Assembly: GCA_934351925.1 (NCBI GenBank)
Contig: CAKRJT010000012.1
Location: forward strand, 1-64,000
Direction: 5' to 3'
Origin: an uncultured Lachnospiraceae bacterium
GTDB lineage: Bacteria; Bacillota; Clostridia; Lachnospirales; Lachnospiraceae
Length of the DNA stretch: 64,000 nt
A program made the translations under genes and the position numbers. Below, piece by piece: positions 16,236-24,677 of the stretch (position 1 is the first letter of the stretch; every line of letters starts with the position of its first letter). The notes beneath the pieces are model-generated. The model was not told where the DNA came from. It saw nothing but the letters and a program-made list of their open reading frames with translations, and searched no databases.

Positions 16236-17388
16236 CACAATCCGACTTCCTCCGTTCCTTATGCATCTGCTTCTGTTGATACATATCCTTATCTGCCGAC
16301 TCCAGGATAGCAGCGACCTCACAGCCGCACTCACTCCACAGCGCAATGCCTATGCTGAGTGAAAGCTTATATGGTCTGACCTTTTCGTTATTGAAGCTCT
16401 CCACACATTTCTCAATTCCTGCCCTGATATGCTCCATCTCACCCCTGCTGTCCCATTCGCCGCAGACAACAAACTCATCTCCGCCATACCTCGCAACAAA
16501 ACACCCAGCCGATGCGAATTTCGTGCGTAGAATATTAGCCACATTCCAGAGCGCATCGTCTCCCAGCTTATGTCCAATAGAATCATTTATCTGCTTGAAA
16601 TCATCGACATCAATCATGAACATTCCCCATCCATTCTGCCCCTGCTGCCTGCCGCGTCTCTCAAAAAATGCATCCAGCTCACGTCTGTTGTTCACTCCCG
16701 TCAGGCTGTCAGTCATAACCCTCTTATTCTGCATTGTTATATACACATACAGAACAGCAAGGGATAGACACGGTGATGAAGTCCTAAAAGCCTGGTTTAT
16801 GCTCTGCAAAGTCACTCCCAAAACAGGCAATAAGCTGAAAACAATCAGATAAATATACATCGTTCTCATTTCCTTATTTGCCTCATGCAATGCACCATAC
16901 AGGGCAACAACTGCACTTGCAGCGAACATCGATATGCCAAGACAGCTTATGCCAAGATAGCATACTCTCAATTCCTTTCCTGCACGTTCCAGTCCATACT
17001 GCATGAGATATTCATGTGGTATAAGCAGCACTATAAAGCATGCTATAACAGCAATGACCACAGCCGCACTTATCGCTGCCGGTGCTCTCTTATCCGCACA
17101 TTCAAGTGATATCTTAAGACATACATATATAAACCATGTGGTTGTAAGAAGCACCGTGAGCAACATTCTTACGACATTGATAACCCACATTCCATTACCC
17201 TGAGCCGACAGTTGTGCACTTTCGACTCCTATAATATCTATAAGCATCAGCAGGAAGTCAAAAATAATGACAAGATCAAACACTCTTGAGCTTCCCGGCT
17301 TTCCAGCCTTGACCCGGTTGCTTATAAGAACAATCAGAACCAAAATCATCGGAAACAGATTAATGTTCATATTTTCAACCCAGGACAT
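16216..17388 (-). CDS. Membrane GGDEF diguanylate cyclase
   Basis: The 390-aa paralogue of the next gene has about six membrane helices (to about residue 210) followed by a GGDEF domain with an intact RYGGDEFVV and the DVDDFKQINDSIGH motif. No separate sensor domain is present; the helices may sense. The ATG at 17388 follows AGGAGGGG closely and is preferred to the upstream in-frame ATG at 17412. It is first in a two-gene tandem with a 20-nt overlap to the downstream GGDEF gene, which looks like a local duplication. Together with the genes at 4319, 7658 and 62108 it forms part of a dense c-di-GMP set. Confidence 0.9.
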   Translation of the reverse strand: MSWVENMNINLFPMILVLIVLISNRVKAGKPGSSRVFDLVIIFDFLLMLIDIIGVESAQLSAQGNGMWVINVVRMLLTVLLTTTWFIYVCLKISLECADKRAPAAISAAVVIAVIACFIVLLIPHEYLMQYGLERAGKELRVCYLGISCLGISMFAASAVVALYGALHEANKEMRTMYIYLIVFSLLPVLGVTLQSINQAFRTSSPCLSLAVLYVYITMQNKRVMTDSLTGVNNRRELDAFFERRGRQQGQNGWGMFMIDVDDFKQINDSIGHKLGDDALWNVANILRTKFASAGCFVARYGGDEFVVCGEWDSRGEMEHIRAGIEKCVESFNNEKVRPYKLSLSIGIALWSECGCEVAAILESADKDMYQQKQMHKERRKSDCEHCNVY

Positions 17389-17543
17389 ATTTCCCCTCCT
17401 ATCTGTTGACATTTTTGTCTCTGTTTTAAATTACACATATGCAATATTATACGGTATTATGGCTAAATATACAACCAAAATATTGTATACATTGCATTTT
17501 TGCTAAATTTTATTATTTTTTTGTTAGTATCATCTAACTCTAA
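17389..17543. other. AT-rich divergent intergenic region
   Basis: This lies between the divergent GGDEF gene and ddh. It is strongly AT-rich with short dyads (for example the tgcaatatt/aatattgtatacattgca neighbourhood at 17440-17502), probably holding the minus-strand GGDEF promoter. I see no gene here. Confidence 0.4.
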
Positions 17544-17572
17544 TTGCAATTTTTATATCAATACATTATAAT
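17544..17572 (+). promoter_or_regulatory. Candidate promoter of ddh
   Basis: TTGCAA at 17544-17549 and TATAAT at 17567-17572 are 17 bp apart. The implied 5' leader is about 140 nt and contains the short open frame at 17597-17671. Confidence 0.65.
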
Positions 17573-17596
17573 ATGGAACTGAGGACAAAAGGTGTT

Positions 17597-17671
17597 ATGA
17601 TATCAATTGCTCCGCACCATGTGCTCCCACAATTCTCAAAAACATCAGTAATTCACACATTTAAACCTTAA
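17597..17671 (+). CDS. Possible 24-aa upstream open reading frame in the ddh leader
   Basis: An ATG at 17597 preceded by AAAAGG encodes MISIAPHH...TFKP and ends with TAA at 17671, 49 nt before ddh. It lies inside the predicted leader. It may be a leader peptide or chance; there is no lysine run of the kind used in classical attenuation. Confidence 0.25.
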   Translation: MISIAPHHVLPQFSKTSVIHTFKP

Positions 17672-17720
17672 ACATAACGGTTGTGAAATTACATACATTT
17701 TTATTATAAGGAGAAAATAT

Positions 17721-18704
17721 ATGACAATCAGAATAGGTATTTTAGGCTACGGAAATCTCGGCCGCGGTATCGAGTGTGCCGTAAGACAGAATGATGATAT
17801 GGAGCTTGCAGGCATCTTCACCAGAAGAAATCCTGAGACGGTAACTCCTGCAACGAATGTTCCTGTATACTCAGCAGATATGCTCCCTGAAATGAAGGAC
17901 AAGATTGACGTTCTCATGCTCTGCGGCGGTTCAGCTACAGACCTTCCAAGGCAGACTCCTGAGTACGCAAAGCACTTCAACGTGGTAGACAGCTTCGACA
18001 CACACGCCCGTATTCCTGAGCACTTTGCAAATGTTGACGCTGCCGCATCTGAGAACGGCCACATTGCGATGATTTCCGTTGGCTGGGACCCGGGTATGTT
18101 CTCACTCAACCGTCTCTACGCCAACGCAATCCTGCGCGACGGCAACGACTACACCTTCTGGGGCAAGGGCGTAAGCCAGGGTCATTCCGACGCAATCAGA
18201 AGAATACCTGGCGTGAAGGACGCAAAGCAATACACAATCCCTGTTGACTCAGCTCTCGAGGCAGTCCGCGCATGTAGGAACCCGGAGCTTACCACAAGAG
18301 AGAAGCACACCAGAGAGTGCTTTGTCGTAGCCGAGGAGGGTGCTGACAAGGCAGCCATCGAGAACGCAATCAAGACGATGCCTAACTACTTCGCAGACTA
18401 CGACACCACCGTTCACTTTATCTCCGAGGAGGAGTTAAAGCGCGACCATGCCGGAATACCTCACGGCGGTTTCGTTCTCCGCACCGGAAAGACCGGCTTA
18501 AACGGCGAGCACAACCATATAATCGAGTACAGCTTAAAGCTCGACTCCAACCCGGAGTTCACCTCCTGCGTCCTCGTGGCATACGCAAGAGCAGCCTACC
18601 GCATGAACAAGCGCGGAATAAGCGGCTGCAAGACCGTATTCGACGTGGCACCAGCCGACCTTTCACCGCTGTCAGGTGAGGAGATGAGGGCACATCTACT
18701 GTAA
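17721..18704 (+). CDS. ddh: meso-Diaminopimelate D-dehydrogenase
   Basis: This NADPH enzyme makes meso-diaminopimelate directly from tetrahydrodipicolinate, a one-step route to the peptidoglycan cross-linking amino acid and lysine precursor. The 327-aa length is standard. The N-terminal Rossmann motif is GILGYGNLGRGIE; the family motifs ISVGWDPGMFSLNR and GVSQGHSDAIRRI, which contact the substrate, are intact. AGGAG lies 8 nt before the ATG. It is monocistronic, with its own promoter and a terminator. Confidence 0.97.
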   Translation: MTIRIGILGYGNLGRGIECAVRQNDDMELAGIFTRRNPETVTPATNVPVYSADMLPEMKDKIDVLMLCGGSATDLPRQTPEYAKHFNVVDSFDTHARIPEHFANVDAAASENGHIAMISVGWDPGMFSLNRLYANAILRDGNDYTFWGKGVSQGHSDAIRRIPGVKDAKQYTIPVDSALEAVRACRNPELTTREKHTRECFVVAEEGADKAAIENAIKTMPNYFADYDTTVHFISEEELKRDHAGIPHGGFVLRTGKTGLNGEHNHIIEYSLKLDSNPEFTSCVLVAYARAAYRMNKRGISGCKTVFDVAPADLSPLSGEEMRAHLL

Positions 18705-18718
18705 GGAAGTAAAATAAC

Positions 18719-18777
18719 AACAGGCTTGTCTGCGATGGATTGAATTGAAAGAATAATCCATTGCAGGCAGGCCTGTT
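18719..18777. terminator. Long terminator hairpin between ddh and tldE
   Basis: aacaggc-gtctgc-atggatt pairs with aatccat-gcaggc-gcctgtt across small bulges. It is a stem of about 20 bp closing roughly 14 nt, followed by ttgtatttta. It lies between convergent genes and can serve both. Confidence 0.85.
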
Positions 18778-18791
18778 TGTATTTTATAATA

Positions 18792-20006
18792 TTATTTCTG
18801 TACCTCCATATTCACCGCACACAGCATGCTGTCAGGGCCCGGGGCTCCCGTAACGGCACCAATATAGTCATCGCCGAGTAGCTCATAGAAATTGCCGCTG
18901 ATATTCAGGTCAGGAAGCCGTCCGATAAGCCTGCCGTTTTCCATAAGATATGCCATCTGTACAGGTGCAGCAAAATGACCTCCCGGTGTGACATCACCTC
19001 CCGAGGTCACAACAACATACACAGCCTTTCCAGGAACTAGCGCGCTTAAGGCAGGAGCAGTCGGTTCTATGTAAAACCGATTAAAGCCAAGACCCGGAAC
19101 ACCGTCGTAACCGGCAACTGCCGTTCCCAGGTCAGGCAGATTAAATTGAGCCGATGATTTCTTTGTGGTCAGGACTCCTGTCAAGGTTCCTTTGTCAATC
19201 AGCGTCGGACGCAGGTCAGGCGCTACGCACCCTTCATCATCAAAAAAACAAACTCCCGAGTTTGTCGCAGGATTCATATCGTTTTTGAATGAAAGCTTGT
19301 CCGAAAATGCCTTCTGTCCCAGCTTACCGCTAAGCAGCGATGCTCCTGAAACATACATCTCCGCCACAAAATGCTGCAAAAATGTGCCGAACAAATCGGC
19401 GGTATCCATCACAACAGGATATCTTCCGGAAGCAATATCGGCAGGTATATAAAACGCATCATATTCTTTTTTAAACCGCGAGAGCAGCTCATCAGCATCA
19501 AAATGATTTCCCTTGTAACTGAACACAGTGTCAAACAAATTGCCTGAGCCTCTGTTTTGTGCAAGTAAACTGATACTCACATTGCGTTCAGCACTTGTCA
19601 GATGCCGTCCCAACGAATTGCGATACTCGGTCTTCTGGTAATTCAGGCTGATTTTATTTGAAAAAGCAAACTTCGGACAGACCTCACCAAGGCGATCCAG
19701 AAAACTCTGCATTGTAGGAATAAAATCAGACACGTGAATAATTTCCTCCTCATGCAGGCTTTCCTGCTCCAGGGCTCCGTCCAGCTTGCATGGATACGGA
19801 ATACCAAGTGTGAGAGCCTCCATGGCTTTTTCTGTCAATTTCTGCTCGTCCGGTGTTCCAAGACACCCGGCAATGCCGATGCATCCGTTTTCATACACGC
19901 GGACTGTGCCCGTCGTCTCCTCCTTTTCGCGGAAGCTGTCGATTTTGCCGCCGGTTACATTAAGTGTGACGGAACGACTTGTTTTAATAATAAACTCTTT
20001 TTGCAT
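18792..20006 (-). CDS. pmbA: TldE/PmbA-type subunit of a TldD-TldE peptidase
   Basis: TldE is the non-metal partner of the heterodimeric TldD/TldE peptidase, which degrades unfolded or modified peptides and matures some ribosomal peptides. The 404-aa protein shows the PmbA pattern (LFGTFLQHFVAEMYVSGASLLSGKLG and GVPGLGFNRF) and lacks the HExxxH zinc motif, as expected. The start at 20006 follows GAGG; an upstream ATG at 20027 lies inside tldD. It begins 10 bp after the tldD stop. No recognisable peptide precursor is nearby, so the substrate is open. Confidence 0.92.
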   Translation of the reverse strand: MQKEFIIKTSRSVTLNVTGGKIDSFREKEETTGTVRVYENGCIGIAGCLGTPDEQKLTEKAMEALTLGIPYPCKLDGALEQESLHEEEIIHVSDFIPTMQSFLDRLGEVCPKFAFSNKISLNYQKTEYRNSLGRHLTSAERNVSISLLAQNRGSGNLFDTVFSYKGNHFDADELLSRFKKEYDAFYIPADIASGRYPVVMDTADLFGTFLQHFVAEMYVSGASLLSGKLGQKAFSDKLSFKNDMNPATNSGVCFFDDEGCVAPDLRPTLIDKGTLTGVLTTKKSSAQFNLPDLGTAVAGYDGVPGLGFNRFYIEPTAPALSALVPGKAVYVVVTSGGDVTPGGHFAAPVQMAYLMENGRLIGRLPDLNISGNFYELLGDDYIGAVTGAPGPDSMLCAVNMEVQK

Positions 20007-20016
20007 GCTAATCACC

Positions 20017-21354
20017 TCACTGTACATTCATTGATGAAACACGGACATAAGGCCCGCCAAAGCCAACAGGCAGATTCATCTGCTCCATCTTTCCACAGCC
20101 GCCGGTCACAAATGACAGCAGCTTCACATCGCGTGTCAGTCCGTCAATCAGGCCAAGTGTTTCAAAAACAGACCCCGTCAGCACACTTATCTGTACAGGC
20201 TGCCCAAGCCTGCCGTCAACTATCTCATAAGCAAGACTCGGTGCTATCGTAAAGGTGCTCATGCCGCTTCCGTGGCTGATTGTCTTTATAAAATATCCCT
20301 TCTTTATAGGCGCAATAAGCTGGTCAAAATCCAGGTCTCCGCCCTCAATATATGTAGTAGTCATACGCACGATTGGCTCAAAGGTACAGTCGATTGCGCG
20401 GGCATTGCCTGTCAGAGCTTCGTCAAGTGCTGCTGCGGTCTGGGCGCTGTGCAGCCTTCCAGCCAATACTCCGTCCTTAATCAGATAATTCTTGCGGGCG
20501 CGTGTGCCCTCATCATCATACGGTACATAACCACATCCCGGAACCAATCCGCTCTCGGCAATGGACAAAATAGGCGAACCCACTTTTTTCCCTAGCTGCC
20601 ATTCATCGCGCATGGTTTCATCGGAGAGCATGAAATCCGATTCAGACTTATGTCCGAAGGACTCATGTGCAAACACGCCTGCCGCCTCCGGAGAAAGAAC
20701 CACAGGATACCTGCCCGAAACCACAGGAACGGAATTACGCATGAACGCTGTCTGCTCTGTCATTGAGCTACGAATTTCATCGTCCAATCCCTTCAATTCG
20801 TCAAAATGTGTACAGCCCTTCTGCCAGTGCCCGGAAAATTTCTTTTCTCCTTCTGTCATATCGCAGTAAAAGGATAATCCGCAGGTCTGATAATCATATG
20901 TGATATCCGCACCAAGGCTTGACTGAAAATGGAACAGACTGTTGCGGTCAAGGTATGTGCCCTGCGGCATTGAGACACAGCTATCCTCGGACAGCAATGG
21001 CAGATACGACAACAAAAGATTCTGTTTTTCCTTCGCCGGAATATCCCTCACGGAGCAGTCCGCAAAACACATCAGCGTATCCTTGTTGCGCTCAAAAAGG
21101 CGTACAACCTGGTCATCCAAAATCTGAGCATTCGGCGTGGCAGCATCATAGAGACCGTCCAGCGTTTTCTGTAAATTCTCCAAATCCGTCACCGATGCAT
21201 AATACCACATCCTGCCGTCATACACCCTCAAAAATGCCCTGCACTCCACACGCGTTCTCATTTCCTCAAGAATGCCCGCTTTGTACGAAATCGTGGTATG
21301 GCTGCGATCTTCGGTACGCACGTCGGCATAAAAGCCGTCCCTGAATTTTATCAT
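20017..21354 (-). CDS. tldD: TldD-type zinc metallopeptidase subunit
   Basis: The catalytic partner of the TldD/TldE complex. The 445-aa protein contains HESFGH (the HExxxH zinc motif, in GVFAHESFGHKSE) at mid-length, and the C-terminal TldD pattern around GSGMSTFTIAPSLAYEIVDGR and VTGGCGKMEQ. The start at 21354 follows GGAGG 9 nt upstream; the 24 extra codons upstream lack a site. It forms an operon with tldE downstream. Confidence 0.93.
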   Translation of the reverse strand: MIKFRDGFYADVRTEDRSHTTISYKAGILEEMRTRVECRAFLRVYDGRMWYYASVTDLENLQKTLDGLYDAATPNAQILDDQVVRLFERNKDTLMCFADCSVRDIPAKEKQNLLLSYLPLLSEDSCVSMPQGTYLDRNSLFHFQSSLGADITYDYQTCGLSFYCDMTEGEKKFSGHWQKGCTHFDELKGLDDEIRSSMTEQTAFMRNSVPVVSGRYPVVLSPEAAGVFAHESFGHKSESDFMLSDETMRDEWQLGKKVGSPILSIAESGLVPGCGYVPYDDEGTRARKNYLIKDGVLAGRLHSAQTAAALDEALTGNARAIDCTFEPIVRMTTTYIEGGDLDFDQLIAPIKKGYFIKTISHGSGMSTFTIAPSLAYEIVDGRLGQPVQISVLTGSVFETLGLIDGLTRDVKLLSFVTGGCGKMEQMNLPVGFGGPYVRVSSMNVQ

Positions 21355-21462
21355 AACATGGTTCCTCCTTATGGCTGTATTTTGTTTTCGCACCACCATT
21401 CTATACCAATCCCAAAATTTATACAAGCAAATTTATTTTACAAACTAATTTGTTTTATAAAG

Positions 21463-21798
21463 TTATTTGTTTAACAGTTTTTTCAAGAGAAGCTTCAGCT
21501 CCTCCTCCGGAAGAAATGGATATATGTCATCAAGATTTACGTCATATTTATCATTCACGCAGCCCTCAATCAGCTTGTGAAAGCCCTCGTCCGACACATA
21601 CGGCAGATATTCCGATATATCCTTTCCCATTTCAACAGCCCTGAAGAACAGCTCGTCTACATCATCAATATATGTGAGTATATCATGTACCGTAACCCCC
21701 TCAAACTCTCCGTCCGGACTCTCCGCAATTTTTTCATATATCTCCATGAGCTCCTCATCTTCCAAAAACGGAAGCATCTTTTTTAAATTAATCTTCAT
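21463..21798 (-). CDS. Small acidic protein with three repeated helical motifs
   Basis: The function is unknown. The 111-aa acidic protein contains three variants of one motif: MLPFLEDEELMEIYEKI, YLPYVSDEGFHKLIEG and IYPFLPEEELKLLLKKLL, suggesting an all-helical repeat fold, perhaps for protein binding. It starts inside the end of the XRE regulator gene (11-nt overlap, AGGAGG before the ATG), so the two are translationally coupled, and the protein may be the regulator's partner or sensor. Confidence 0.75.
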   Translation of the reverse strand: MKINLKKMLPFLEDEELMEIYEKIAESPDGEFEGVTVHDILTYIDDVDELFFRAVEMGKDISEYLPYVSDEGFHKLIEGCVNDKYDVNLDDIYPFLPEEELKLLLKKLLNK

Positions 21799-22252
21799 AA
21801 TCAAATCCTCCTCTTCTAACCAACTGCTGTTCCGCAACAGTCAGCTTGACAAACAAATCGTGACCAACCTTACACTGCCTGTTCTTCATGCTCTGCAGAA
21901 CCCTCATTCTCTCGTCGGGCGACAACTGATAAAACACCCTGTCGACAGCTATTGGAAACTGTCCTGTTGTCATAAGCTTGAGCACATATTCCCTGCTCCT
22001 GTCGGCAAAGATATTATCTGGGTCGATATCACCGTTGTCGTTGTCATTTATGCACAGCAGTTCATCAACACCTATCTGAAGAAGCCCCGACAGCTCCACC
22101 AGACTGTCGAGCGACGGCGCCCTTGTTCCCATCTCCCAGCTTGACACTGCCTGCCTTGACACATAGAGTCTCTGCGCGAGCATCTCCTGCGTCATGCCCA
22201 TTGCACTCCGGCATAACAGGATTTTCTTCCCGATTTTCACTAAATCAAGCAT
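21788..22252 (-). CDS. XRE-family helix-turn-helix regulator
   Basis: The 154-aa protein has an N-terminal Cro/CI-type HTH (MTQEMLAQRLYVSRQAVSSWEMG), followed by a helical C-terminal part with no known domain (ending MKNRQCKVGHDLFVKLTVAEQQLVRRGG). The start at 22252 follows GGAGG; the ATG at 22270 has none. The coupled gene at 21463 suggests a two-protein regulatory unit. The target is not evident. Confidence 0.85.
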   Translation of the reverse strand: MLDLVKIGKKILLCRSAMGMTQEMLAQRLYVSRQAVSSWEMGTRAPSLDSLVELSGLLQIGVDELLCINDNDNGDIDPDNIFADRSREYVLKLMTTGQFPIAVDRVFYQLSPDERMRVLQSMKNRQCKVGHDLFVKLTVAEQQLVRRGGFDYED

Positions 22253-22347
22253 CTGTGTTCCTCCTTTCAACAGTGATTATACAATATATGTGCCTGACGG
22301 TCACGCAACTGAATGTGGCGAGGCACCTCCCGTTAAAAATCATGAAA

Positions 22348-22386
22348 ATAGCCTCTCTCAGCAAAAATTTCGCTGCAAGAGGCTAT
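22348..22386 (-). terminator. Terminator hairpin after the DUF3791/DUF3990 operon
   Basis: On the minus strand, atagcctct and agaggctat (22378-22386 and 22348-22356) pair, with an inner agc/gct, followed by TTTTC. It lies about 80 bp downstream of the last gene of the module. Confidence 0.7.
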
Positions 22387-22469
22387 CATGCATTTATTTA
22401 AAAAATTTTGTGCTTCAAATGTACTTCCGCTCACGAGGCATTATAAGTATAGCATAGGAATCCCCACGA

Positions 22470-22676
22470 CTACAGGCCTTGAATGCTGCTGATATAATCG
22501 TCAATATCCTGCACAATGCAATGATCTCCCATTGTGTGCAGCGATTCAAAATACTTTGTGATATATCCATAAACGCCATACTCATCGAAAATCTTTGCCA
22601 CATCTGCACCGGAAAGTCCCTTAAAGTGGCGATATCTCTCCATGCAGTAAATCAAGAAATTTGATTCTTTGCTCAT
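22470..22676 (-). CDS. DUF3791-family small protein
   Basis: This 68-aa protein (ESNFLIYCMERYR...KIFDEYGVYGYI...YESLHTMGD-like pattern) matches the DUF3791 small proteins found beside DUF3990 genes in gut Firmicutes. The start follows GGAGG 8 nt upstream, within the end of the preceding gene. It is the last of three overlapping or closely packed genes. The role is unknown; linkage to an ADP-ribosyltransferase-like DUF3990 protein suggests a toxin-antitoxin-like or phage-defence unit (inference). Confidence 0.75.
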   Translation of the reverse strand: MSKESNFLIYCMERYRHFKGLSGADVAKIFDEYGVYGYITKYFESLHTMGDHCIVQDIDDYISSIQGL

Positions 22677-22679
22677 CTC

Positions 22680-22919
22680 TCACGCCTCCTCCGGGTAATC
22701 ATAAGAGCCTGTCAGGAGTTCGTCCTGATACATGGTATACAACGTCATCGGGCTGTAATGCCACAGCTTTGATTTTTCATCTGAAAGTTCCTGATAGAGC
22801 TTGGATTGATAAAATCGAGAAATCGCTTTCTCATCATCTACGTTGCTGTTCTTAGTGATCTGCTCAATGATGGGCGGCACAATAATCGCAAGCATTGCGC
22901 TGAACTGATCTTCATTCAT
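22680..22919 (-). CDS. Small hypothetical protein of the DUF3791/DUF3990 module
   Basis: The 79-aa protein starts [21 protein letters not shown] and carries [26 protein letters not shown], a pattern I recognise from small genes regularly found with DUF3990. Its ATG overlaps the DUF3990 stop (ATGA), showing tight coupling. No catalytic motif is visible. It could be the neutralising partner of the ADP-ribosyltransferase-like protein, but that is conjecture. Confidence 0.72.
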   Translation of the reverse strand: MNEDQFSAMLAIIVPPIIEQITKNSNVDDEKAISRFYQSKLYQELSDEKSKLWHYSPMTLYTMYQDELLTGSYDYPEEA

Positions 22920-23251
22920 ACCAACTCTCTCCCTTCAAAGCCATAGATCAAATCATGCTGTTTCCCCTGATACATTCCCTGACGATTTGCAGCCACAAAA
23001 TCCAACCACGCTTCGTCCGGACTGTCAAAATGCAGCAAACTGCACTCCTTGAACGCCACCGTTTCCTCTATGGAATAGATATTCAACGTGGCAGCTCCAG
23101 CTTTGCGGCGGTCTGTAACCTTTTGCGCGAAGTTTATCGCCTGATTACGGTTTGTGGTGGTATAAAATCCAAACCCAAAGTCCAGATAGCGATTTTGCCG
23201 GATAAGTTTCGCATGTTCTACGGTAACATTACTTCCGTGGTACAAAATCAT
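22916..23251 (-). CDS. DUF3990 protein, apparently shortened
   Basis: The 111-aa protein opens with the DUF3990 signature [27 protein letters not shown], the ART-like H and Y-x-TT pattern of an ADP-ribosyltransferase fold, and [14 protein letters not shown]. Family members usually run to about 150-170 aa, continuing with an IxGPVAND-like stretch. Here the sequence passes from HDLIYG straight to FEGRELV and stops, which looks like an internal in-frame deletion joining the typical last residues. The start at 23251 follows AGGAGG. It is the first gene of the three-gene module. Activity is doubtful if the missing part matters. Confidence 0.75.
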   Translation of the reverse strand: MILYHGSNVTVEHAKLIRQNRYLDFGFGFYTTTNRNQAINFAQKVTDRRKAGAATLNIYSIEETVAFKECSLLHFDSPDEAWLDFVAANRQGMYQGKQHDLIYGFEGRELV

Positions 23252-23316
23252 TACAAATGCCCTCCTGTTCCGCTTCGTTATCTCCATTCCCGCAGCAAGT
23301 TATACTCATTTATATT

Positions 23317-23412
23317 TTACTCCAATGAACAAACAAACTCAATCGAATATTCTGTCAAATTGTGAGCGACCTTCTCAGAATCGGTGAAGTCTTCTACGCC
23401 ACTCAAAATCAA
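23317..23412 (-). CDS. Possible 31-aa small open reading frame
   Basis: A TTG at 23412 (or in-frame TTG at 23406) follows AAGGAGG and opens a short frame (SGVEDFTDSEKVAHNLTEYS...) ending at 23317. It lies between the rpsI terminator and the DUF3990 gene. It may be a gene remnant or a small leader; no homology is recognised. Confidence 0.22.
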   Translation of the reverse strand: MILSGVEDFTDSEKVAHNLTEYSIEFVCSLE

Positions 23413-23431
23413 TGCTCCTCCTTAATCTTCC

Positions 23432-23468
23432 AAAACAAAACCCCCGGAAAGCCAAAGTTCTCCGAGGG
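23432..23468 (-). terminator. Intrinsic terminator of the rplM-rpsI operon
   Basis: On the minus strand ccctcggagaa pairs with tttccggggg (one G-T pair), followed by TTTTGTTTT, 39 nt after the rpsI stop. Confidence 0.88.
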
Positions 23469-23506
23469 TATAAAGTACATATTCTGTTTTCTCTTTCGAG
23501 ATACGA

Positions 23507-23908
23507 TTATCTCTTTGAGAACTGTGGAGCACGACGAGCTGCCTTTAAGCCGTACTTCTTTCTCTCCTTCATTCTTGGGTCTCTTGTTAAGAATCCGCTC
23601 TTCTTGAGTACCGGACGGAAATCTGCGTCAGCCTTGCAAAGTGCTCTTGCAATGCCGTGACGGATAGCACCAGCCTGACCTGTTGTACCACCACCGTGTA
23701 CGTTAACGAGAACATCATACTTGTCAGCAGTCTCTGTTGCTACGAGTGGCTGACGAACGATGAGCTTGAGGGTCTCAAGACCGAAGTACTCGTCGATGCT
23801 TCTCTTGTTTACTGTGATATCGCCCTTACCAGGCATAATGTATACTCTTGCGATGCTGCTCTTTCTTCTACCTGTACCATAGAATTTTGCGCTTGTTGCC
23901 TTAGCCAT
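23507..23908 (-). CDS. rpsI: 30S ribosomal protein S9
   Basis: S9 binds the head of the 30S subunit, and its C-terminal tail reaches the P-site tRNA. The 133-aa protein has the signature [19 protein letters not shown] and the conserved basic end (RRAPQFSKR). It follows rplM by 28 bp, the universal L13-S9 pair. In many Firmicutes this pair is attached to truA; here it lies over 11 kb from truA with its own promoter. Confidence 0.98.
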   Translation of the reverse strand: MAKATSAKFYGTGRRKSSIARVYIMPGKGDITVNKRSIDEYFGLETLKLIVRQPLVATETADKYDVLVNVHGGGTTGQAGAIRHGIARALCKADADFRPVLKKSGFLTRDPRMKERKKYGLKAARRAPQFSKR

Positions 23909-23936
23909 TGTATTTTCCTCCTTCTTGTTCCCTTAA

Positions 23937-24365
23937 TTAAAATGTCAATGTCTCAGGCTTCTGAGCTGCGTGATCATGCTCAGGTCCTGCATATACATGA
24001 AGCTTTGTGTACATTGTTCTTCCTAAAGGTCCCTTTGGAAGCATACCCTTAACTGCTAACTCAACAGCTCTCTCAGGCTTCTTAGCCATAAGCTCTCTGA
24101 GTGTTGTCTCCTTCATACCGCCAACATAGTCGGAATGATTGAAGTAAATCTTCTGGTCTAACTTCTTGCCTGTAACCTTAACCTTGTCAGCGTTAACGAT
24201 GATTACATAATCACCTGTGTCAAGGCTTGGTGTAAATGTAGGCTTATTCTTGCCTCTAAGTACTGCTGCAACATTAGCTGCGAGACGGCCTAATGTATAT
24301 CCTGTAGCGTCAACTACATACCATTTTCTTTCAATTGTTGATGGACTAGCCATAAATGTGTTCAT
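23937..24365 (-). CDS. rplM: 50S ribosomal protein L13
   Basis: L13 is an early assembly protein of the large subunit. The 142-aa protein matches throughout: [28 protein letters not shown] and the MLPKGPLGR signature. AGGAGG precedes the ATG. First gene of the rplM-rpsI operon, with a consensus promoter at 24531-24559 and a leader of about 160 nt. Confidence 0.98.
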   Translation of the reverse strand: MNTFMASPSTIERKWYVVDATGYTLGRLAANVAAVLRGKNKPTFTPSLDTGDYVIIVNADKVKVTGKKLDQKIYFNHSDYVGGMKETTLRELMAKKPERAVELAVKGMLPKGPLGRTMYTKLHVYAGPEHDHAAQKPETLTF

Positions 24366-24424
24366 TGGTCAACCTCCTTGAAATTTTCAAAAGCGTAAAT
24401 TATTCAAAAACATATAGGATATCA

Positions 24425-24465
24425 TCGGCGATAAGACCGATAATGTGCCGTATAATCGGCGAAAG
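24425..24465 (-). promoter_or_regulatory. Candidate L13 leader structure
   Basis: In the rplM leader (minus strand) ccgat, atcgg and ccgat occur in order within about 40 nt, so the middle segment can pair with either neighbour but not both. L13 leaders that bind their own protein are known in Firmicutes; I cannot confirm a match to that family by eye. Confidence 0.35.
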
Positions 24466-24530
24466 TATATAGTAAAATGTCGTACCGGGGCTTTGGCTAA
24501 ACATTTACTTTCGTACTGTCACAGTTTTAC

Positions 24531-24559
24531 ATTATATAATAGGTTGTCTGCGATGTCAA
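24531..24559 (-). promoter_or_regulatory. Promoter of rplM-rpsI
   Basis: On the minus strand a perfect TTGACA (24554-24559) and a perfect TATAAT (24531-24536) are separated by exactly 17 bp, a consensus sigma-A promoter as expected for a ribosomal operon. Confidence 0.88.
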
Positions 24560-24677
24560 CGTCTTTTTAGCTTTTTTATGAACATTTTTGCGGAATTATC
24601 CACAATTCTGCCCCGCGCCACTGTGCTTATCCACCGAAACCCTGCTGCCCGATGCTTTTCCCGTTTTCTGCTGATTT
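24560..24677. other. Gap between rplM promoter and azlD
   Basis: No gene or clear structure is visible. It carries the end of the azlCD transcript, a T-rich run (ctttttagcttttttatg), and a GC-richer section with short dyads (for example gcggaattatccacaattctg). Confidence 0.35.

Noticed and set aside
20919..21344. 141-codon plus-strand open frame over tldD
   Set aside because: Fully antisense to tldD, with biased composition and no ribosome site.
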